Assembly (NCBI GenBank): GCA_005777205.1
Contig: SXNB01000126.1
Span: 1-5,708 of the forward strand
DNA from: Burkholderiales bacterium
Lineage (GTDB): Bacteria > Pseudomonadota > Gammaproteobacteria > Burkholderiales > SG8-39
Length of the DNA: 5,708 nt
Direction: 5' to 3'
Position numbers and translations under genes: made by a program. The notes under the pieces are model-generated. The model searched no databases, was not told where the DNA came from, and was given only the letters and a program-made list of their open reading frames with translations. Within the stretch, counting starts at the first letter, position 1. The number at the start of each line of letters is the position of its first letter. Below are positions 5,181 through 5,708 of the stretch, one piece after another.

Positions 5181-5708
5181 ATGCTTTCCCCGCTCACCGC
5201 GCTGTCGCCGCTCGACGGCCGGTACGCCCGGTCCGCCGACCCCCTCAGGCCCTATTTCAGCGAGCTCGCGCTGATCCGCTACCGCGTGCGTGTGGAATTG
5301 GCGTGGCTGCGCGCGCTCGCCGCGGAGAAGGCGCTCCCGGAGATTCAGCCGTTCTCGAAGGCGACGCTGGCGGCGCTCGACAAGCTGGTCGAATCCTTTG
5401 GCGAGCAGGACGGCGAAGCGATCAAGGCGATCGAGGCGCGCACCAATCACGACGTCAAGGCGATCGAATACTGGCTGAAGGCGAAGCTGGCGAAGAACCG
5501 GGAGGTGCAGAAGGCGCTGGAGTTAATCCATTTCGCTGCCACCTCCGAGGACATCAATAACCTGTCCTACGCCCTGATGCTGAAGGAAGCGCGCGACGAG
5601 GTGATGCTCCCGCGCCTGGAGCGCGTCACCGCGACATTGCGGGACATGGCGCACCGGCACGCGAAGCAGCCCATGCTTTCGCGCACGCACGGTCAGCCGG
5701 CCTCGCCC
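5181..5708 (+). CDS. purB: Adenylosuccinate lyase, C-terminus cut by window edge
   Basis: PurB catalyses two beta-eliminations of fumarate in purine synthesis: SAICAR to AICAR, and adenylosuccinate to AMP. The first 176 residues are present, of about 455 in the E. coli-type enzyme; the frame is open to the window end. The start aligns directly with E. coli PurB: LSPLTALSPLDGRYARSADP (2-21) versus LSSLTAVSPVDGRYGDKVSA. Further landmarks are TNHDVKAIEYWLK (88-100), IHFAATSEDINNLSYALMLK (116-135) with the substrate-binding TSEDINN, and LSRTHGQPASP (166-176), whose His170 corresponds to the catalytic E. coli His171. The flexible signature loop with the catalytic serine lies beyond the window. The gene is divergent from the decayed UDG frame with almost no gap. 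In E. coli purB also lies downstream of nudJ-mnmA, separated by hflD, which is not present here. Confidence 0.97.
   Translation, partial: MLSPLTALSPLDGRYARSADPLRPYFSELALIRYRVRVELAWLRALAAEKALPEIQPFSKATLAALDKLVESFGEQDGEAIKAIEARTNHDVKAIEYWLKAKLAKNREVQKALELIHFAATSEDINNLSYALMLKEARDEVMLPRLERVTATLRDMAHRHAKQPMLSRTHGQPASP

Noticed and set aside
1..5708. Hidden mobile element, CRISPR array, tRNA or defence system
   Set aside because: Coding density is near complete with known housekeeping families; no spaced direct repeats, tRNA-like cloverleaf, transposase, integrase or toxin-antitoxin motif could be recognised on either strand.

Overview
The window is GC-rich (about two thirds by eye, not counted) and densely coding. 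It carries housekeeping and metabolic genes of proteobacterial type. The order nudJ-mnmA-[...]-purB is the one known from Escherichia coli (nudJ-mnmA-hflD-purB). Here a glutathione S-transferase gene sits between mnmA and purB, an arrangement I associate with Betaproteobacteria. I would place the source in that class, with the order uncertain. I see no rRNA, tRNA, CRISPR array, transposase or phage gene.

Layout. At the left edge, on the minus strand, is most of a CorA-type Mg2+ channel gene (1-855), cut by the window edge just after its GMN signature. Divergent from it is a rightward cluster: a Nudix-family protein that has lost its Nudix box (898-1413), a class I PLP-dependent aminotransferase (1451-2677), NudJ (2674-3129) and the tRNA 2-thiouridylase MnmA (3132-4205). 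The last three are packed by a 4-base overlap and a 2-base gap, so they are probably one translationally coupled operon. Convergent to mnmA is a GST of YibF type (4228-4836, minus), with a small hairpin or repeat-like element at the junction. Upstream of the GST, on the same strand, lies a decayed uracil-DNA glycosylase family gene (4849-5166). Divergent from that, purB (5181 to the window end) begins and is cut by the right edge with 176 codons present.

How the genes relate. NudJ (phosphohydrolase), MnmA (wobble-uridine thiolation) and PurB (purine synthesis) are conserved housekeeping functions that are neighbours by ancestry rather than by a shared pathway. The aminotransferase is a general amino-acid enzyme whose substrate cannot be set from sequence. 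No new defence or mobile system is evident.

Most worth a second look: two genes (the first Nudix and the UDG) each appear to have lost their catalytic core by an in-frame internal deletion; a perfect 22-bp palindrome lies inside mnmA; consensus TATAAT boxes sit only 7 and 11 bases before the purB and GST starts, suggesting leaderless or nearly leaderless mRNAs; and a REP-like sequence lies at the mnmA/GST junction.
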